The notes under the pieces are model-generated. The model saw only the letters and a list, made by a program, of their open reading frames with translations. It had not been told where the DNA came from and made no database searches. Below, piece after piece: positions 59,972 to 64,000 of a stretch of DNA of 64,000 nt. The stretch is from Lojkania enalia. Its lineage: Eukaryota > Ascomycota > Dothideomycetes > Pleosporales. Positions within the stretch are counted from its first letter, which is position 1. Every line of letters begins with the position of its first letter. The stretch lies in assembly GCA_010094045.1 (NCBI GenBank), contig ML986636.1, positions 62,001 through 126,000 on the forward strand, given 5' to 3'. Position numbers and translations under genes: made by a program.

Positions 59972-62900
59972 ATGGCGTCTGGCGCGGGAGGAGGCATTTT
60001 CAGTCGGAACAACTCTGGCAATGTTCCGACTATGCGAGGTGGGCGAACTAGCTATGCATACGTTTGGAAAGTGCTTATACGAGGTCTTTAGGTTTGGTGT
60101 CGTTCATTGCCGATCTGAGAAACGCTCGAGCCCGCGAACTGGAAGAGAAAAGAATAAATAAGGAATTAGCAAATATACGGTTTGTGGTCTCCCACAATAT
60201 ACTGAATGTGATATACTGATGCATTTTCGTAGGCAAAAGTTTAGAGGTGAATACCATGTGCTGCTCCTCGCCCTGCTAGGCCTAACATAACCCTTCCAGA
60301 TGGCGGTCTCAACGGCTACTCAAAAAAGAAATACGTTTGCAAGGTACATCCATACGATCCGATACCGCACCAACGACGCTAACGAAAAAGCTCTTGTACA
60401 TATACATACTTGGCTGGAACGTCGATTTCGGACACCTCGAAGCAGTGAATCTTATCTCGGCCACCAAATACTCAGAAAAACAGATCGGATACCTCGCCGT
60501 CACACTATTCCTACACGAAGAGCATGAACTACTACATCTCGTTGTCAATAGTATAAGAAAGGACTTGTTGGACCACAATGAGCTCAACAACTGCTTAGCA
60601 TTACACGCTATTGCTAATGTAGGCTCAAAGGAAATGGGCGAGGCATTAAGCTCGGATGTTCATCGACTATTGATTTCTCCGTCAGCTGTACCAGTTCGGA
60701 TAGTAGTTACTTCGGCTGACATGGAACAGGGCATCGAAAGCCTTCGTGAAGAAGAAGGCAGCATTGACGCTTCTTCGGTTATACCGAAAATACCCTGGTA
60801 TTGTCCAGAATGAGTGGGCTGAGCGAATAATTTCGCTTATGGACGATCCTGATATGGGCGTTGCCCTGTCGGTCACGTCGCTAGTTATGGCTCTAGTTCA
60901 AGATAATCAGGAACAGTACAAGGGAAGTTATGTGAAAGCCGCAAACAGGTTGAAGAGAATAGTTGTTGATGGCGAATGTTCGGAAAGCTACTTTTACTAT
61001 AAAGTACCTTGCCCGTGGATACAGGTCAAGCTGCTGAGACTTCTTCAGTATTATCCACCGCCTGGTTCGTTCGCTTTACCAATGCTAGAGCTTATACTTA
61101 CATATCTACAGAGGATTCTCATATCCGCAAACTCATTCGAGAAGCCTTGAAGAAGATCATAGATTCTGCACTGGAGATGCCAAAGAATGTACAGCAGAAT
61201 AACGCCCAGAATGCCGTATTGTTCGAAGCAATAAACCTCGTAATACACCTGGATACAGAGCACGATCTGATGGTGAAAATATCTACACGATTAGGCAAAT
61301 TCATAGCATCCCGCGAGACGAACGTTCGTTACCTAGGATTAGAGGCCATGACTCATTTGGCGGCACGATCGGAGACCCTGGATCCTATCAAGAAGCACCA
61401 AAATATCATTATTGGATCGCTGAGAGATAGGGATATCAGCGTAAGAAGACAAGGCCTCGACTTGCTTTATAGCATGTGCGACCAAACGAATGCTCAGGCG
61501 ATCGTCAACGAGCTGTTAAGGTATTTGCAGTCCGCAGACTACGCAATAAGGGAAGAGATGGTGCTCAAGATTGCTATTTTGACCGAGAAGTACGCGACCG
61601 ACGTCCAGTGGTATGTCGACATCTCACTTCGGCTAATAGCAATGGCTGGAGACCACGTTAGCGACGAGGTATGGCAAAGAGTCATTCAGATCGTAACGAA
61701 CAACGAAGAGCTGCAGATATATGCCGCCCAGAACATATTACAATACGTCAAGAGCGATTGCCACGAGACTCTTGTGAAGATTGGAGGGTATCTACTTGGA
61801 GAGTTTGGCCATTTGATTGCGGACAACAAAGGATGCAGCCCCATTGAACAATTCATGGCGTTGAACGGAAAGATGCGATCATGCTCGTCAAGTACGAGGG
61901 CGATATTGCTATCATGCTATATCAAATTTGTCAACTTGTTCCCTGAGATTAAGCCGCAACTTTTACAAGCATTCCAAGCGTATAGCCGCTCACTAGATTC
62001 CGAATTACAGCAACGGGCATGTGAATACCTCGCGCTTGCCACTATGCCAACCGACGATCTGTTACGGACTGTATGCGATGAAATGCCACCTTTCCCGGAA
62101 CGAACATCAGCTCTCCTCTCCCGGCTTCACAAGAAGCACACTACCACGAGCGACAAGCGGACTTGGGTAGTTGGTGGTAGAGATGCTAATGCGGACATCA
62201 GGGAATTCAACTTGGCACAGAATACTACCTTGAAGCGGAGCTTCACAAGTGCTGGGCCCGTACGCAAAGACAGTACACCGCCGACAACAAATGGTTCTAA
62301 CGGTGTAAAATCAGTCGCAGACGATCTTGCAGGCCTTGACATGAATGTAGATACAAACAAGGTCTTGAAGGCTCCAAATCTCGCCAGTGCCGCTCACTTG
62401 AGTCCGGATTGGGACATAGGATACAACCGGCTGTTGCTCAAGGCAGAAGGTGTACTGTATGAGGATCAACAGATCCAGGTTGGACTGCGGACTGAATATC
62501 GGGGCCAGCTAGGCTGCGTCATATTTTACTTCACAAACAAGTCGACCTTTCCGATGAATTCTTTTACTACAACACTGGACAATCGATCTTCGGATTATCT
62601 GAAAACGGACATCAAAGGCCTACCAGATACCACCATCCTTCCCGATGGACAGTCACATCAGACTATTATGTTCGAAGCGAAGAATGTCTTCACCGATCCT
62701 CCCACTTTCCGGATATCCTATCTAGCAGGAGCTCTGCAAGCGCTGACACTTCAGCTTCCCGTCGTACTTCACAAATATATGGATGCGGCCGAACTAAGTG
62801 CGGAAGACTTCTTCAGACGCTGGAAACAGATTGGTGGAGCACCGCGTGAGGCACAAAGCATCTTCGGCTTGGTAAGCAAGAATAGGACAATGAACCAGGA

Positions 62901-63208
62901 GTTTGTGAGGAGGGTGGTGTCGGGCTTCAAGTGGGGCATCCTGGACGGTGTAGATCCAAATGGAAAGAATATCGTCGGCGCGACGGTGCTACATACGAGC
63001 GAGGGTGGCAAGTTTGGATGCTTATTGAGACTAGAGCCGAATTATGATACCCAGGTATGTTTTTCTTTACCTTTGATGTCGAAGGTGGAAAGGCTAATGA
63101 TGTCAGATGTTCCGCATTACTATTCGCGCTACAGATGAATCGGTGCCTCCAGTCCTTATCAAGATGATGGAGGAGCGATTAGCACAGGGTATTGAGGGAA
63201 TCAATTAA
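59972..63208 (+). CDS. AP-2 adaptor complex subunit alpha
   Basis: Eight exons: 59972-60038, 60092-60179, 60233-60246, 60300-60343, 60391-60680, 60730-61064, 61112-63054 and 63107-63208, encoding 960 residues. The start gives a Gly-rich leader (MASGAGGGIFSRNNSGN), then MRGLVSFIADLRNARARELE and KRINKELANIRQKF. The adaptin solenoid follows (KKKYVCKLLYIYILGWNVDF, then HEEHELLHLVVNSIRKDL, SKAFVKKKAALTLLRLYRKY, LGEFGHLIADNKGCSPIEQF). A Ser/Gly linker near residue 660-700 leads to the ear domain (LLLKAEGVLYEDQQIQVGL) and the platform (RRWKQIGGAPREAQSIFGL). The protein is the large alpha subunit of the clathrin adaptor at the plasma membrane, binding PIP2, cargo and endocytic accessory proteins. All eight junctions keep frame and family sequence. 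Exon 3 is only 14 nt and lies between two 53-nt introns. Confidence 0.95.
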
Positions 63209-64000
63209 TCAATAGACAGCCCAGTTAAATTCAGCATCCTTACGCTCTTTATCGTTATCCTCCTATATCCGCTCGCAGCGCACGTACGGCTTGGGTGGAA
63301 AATTTTTCGTGTATGTAGTCTTCTAGGGGACCTTTGGAGAAGCATAGCTGGGCGCTACATTTGTTGATATGCTGGCCTGGGTTTAAAGGTTTGGCAGCAA
63401 TAGAGAGCGTATATGCGAACGAGCGACGGGTTTAATGGGGATTTTCTTTTTCTATTTTTTTTTTTTTTTTGTGGGGGAAGGGGGGGGGTTTGAGTGTGTA
63501 TAGGTGAGAAGGGGCATACCCGATCGGAGCGTCTCTATTCCTCTTTTTGCTTCTCTCTTGATAATGCGAATTAACAAATATGGACTTTCCGTGGATCCTA
63601 GCTATCTTGGAGAGCGTGGCGCGTCATTGATGACCCGAGGACGGACCAGACTCGAGCATAGCCTTGCGTTGAAGCGACGACTATGACACGAGATCAAGTG
63701 ACTCAGTTAGCAGGTCTTGGTGCGAGTAGCGCCTATCATCCAATTATCAAACCAAGAAAACTAATAGCGAGCGCCCTCGATGTCTAGTAAGGGCGGAGCG
63801 CAGTAGTGAGCGGATGAATGACTCTTTGTGGCTGTCGCTCAGCCACACTAAATATAGCTGCACCCTCGTATTTGCATCTTGGTGAGAATGTATATATAAC
63901 AAACAATGAGCGAGCAACCTTAGGGGAAATTTTGTATCTCCCGAAATATGCCTGAAGATTGTAGTTGAGAAGAGGGAAATATAATTTGGATAATTGCTGT
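63209..64000. other. 3' flank of the AP-2 alpha gene
   Basis: No gene recognised before the window ends. A T run of about 16 nt at 63455-63470 is followed by a G run at 63480-63488, which may hamper sequencing. Small ORFs lack domains. Confidence 0.5.

Overview
The window is nuclear DNA of a filamentous ascomycete (Pezizomycotina). Genes are split by short introns of about 45-95 nt with GT...AG ends and CTAAC/CTAAT-like branch points. Families typical of these fungi are present: a HET-domain protein, a NACHT/ankyrin receptor relic, a Pot2/Fot1-type transposase, a YAT amino-acid permease and a GMC oxidoreductase. The first 8.4 kb is AT-rich, stop-filled retrotransposon debris with the C-to-T/G-to-A pattern of repeat-induced point mutation (RIP). 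The sequence alone does not fix the class or genus.

Layout. 1-8437 holds relics of at least two Ty3/gypsy chromoviruses and ends at a 10-N assembly gap (8438-8447). 8448-13700 is gene-poor and contains a broken NACHT-ankyrin (fungal NLR) pseudogene. 13713-16664 is an intact MscS-type mechanosensitive channel gene with an EF-hand (minus strand). 18353-19615 is an alpha/beta hydrolase gene (minus). 20.6-22.6 kb is a degenerate pogo/Fot1 transposase interrupted by about 390 bp of foreign sequence, and directly beside it at 23046-25275 is an intact HET-domain gene. 25.9-37.6 kb carries a secreted aldose 1-epimerase, a SIP5-like protein, an AIM6-like phosphodiesterase-fold protein and a PLP-homeostasis (YggS/PROSC) protein. 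40018-42345 is a 775-aa protein I do not recognise. 43574-45473 is a GMC oxidoreductase pseudogene with several lesions. After a gene-poor stretch (45.5-49.8 kb) comes a dense housekeeping block: amino-acid permease, CENP-O/Mal2-like kinetochore protein, Oxidored-like mitochondrial protein, DPM3, SmgGDS-like armadillo protein, a small metallothionein-like cysteine-rich protein and the AP-2 alpha adaptin.

The genes do not form one pathway. The contrast is between a conserved right half (trafficking, glycosylation, kinetochore) and a left part rich in transposons and self/non-self-recognition genes (HET intact, NLR dead). I found no convincing undescribed system. The best leads are the RIP fingerprint on the zinc-knuckle and RT residues, the NLR relic, the chimeric transposase locus, the unrecognised 775-aa protein and the 78-aa cysteine-rich protein. 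Exon boundaries were read by eye from splice signals, frame continuity and family similarity; none has transcript support here.
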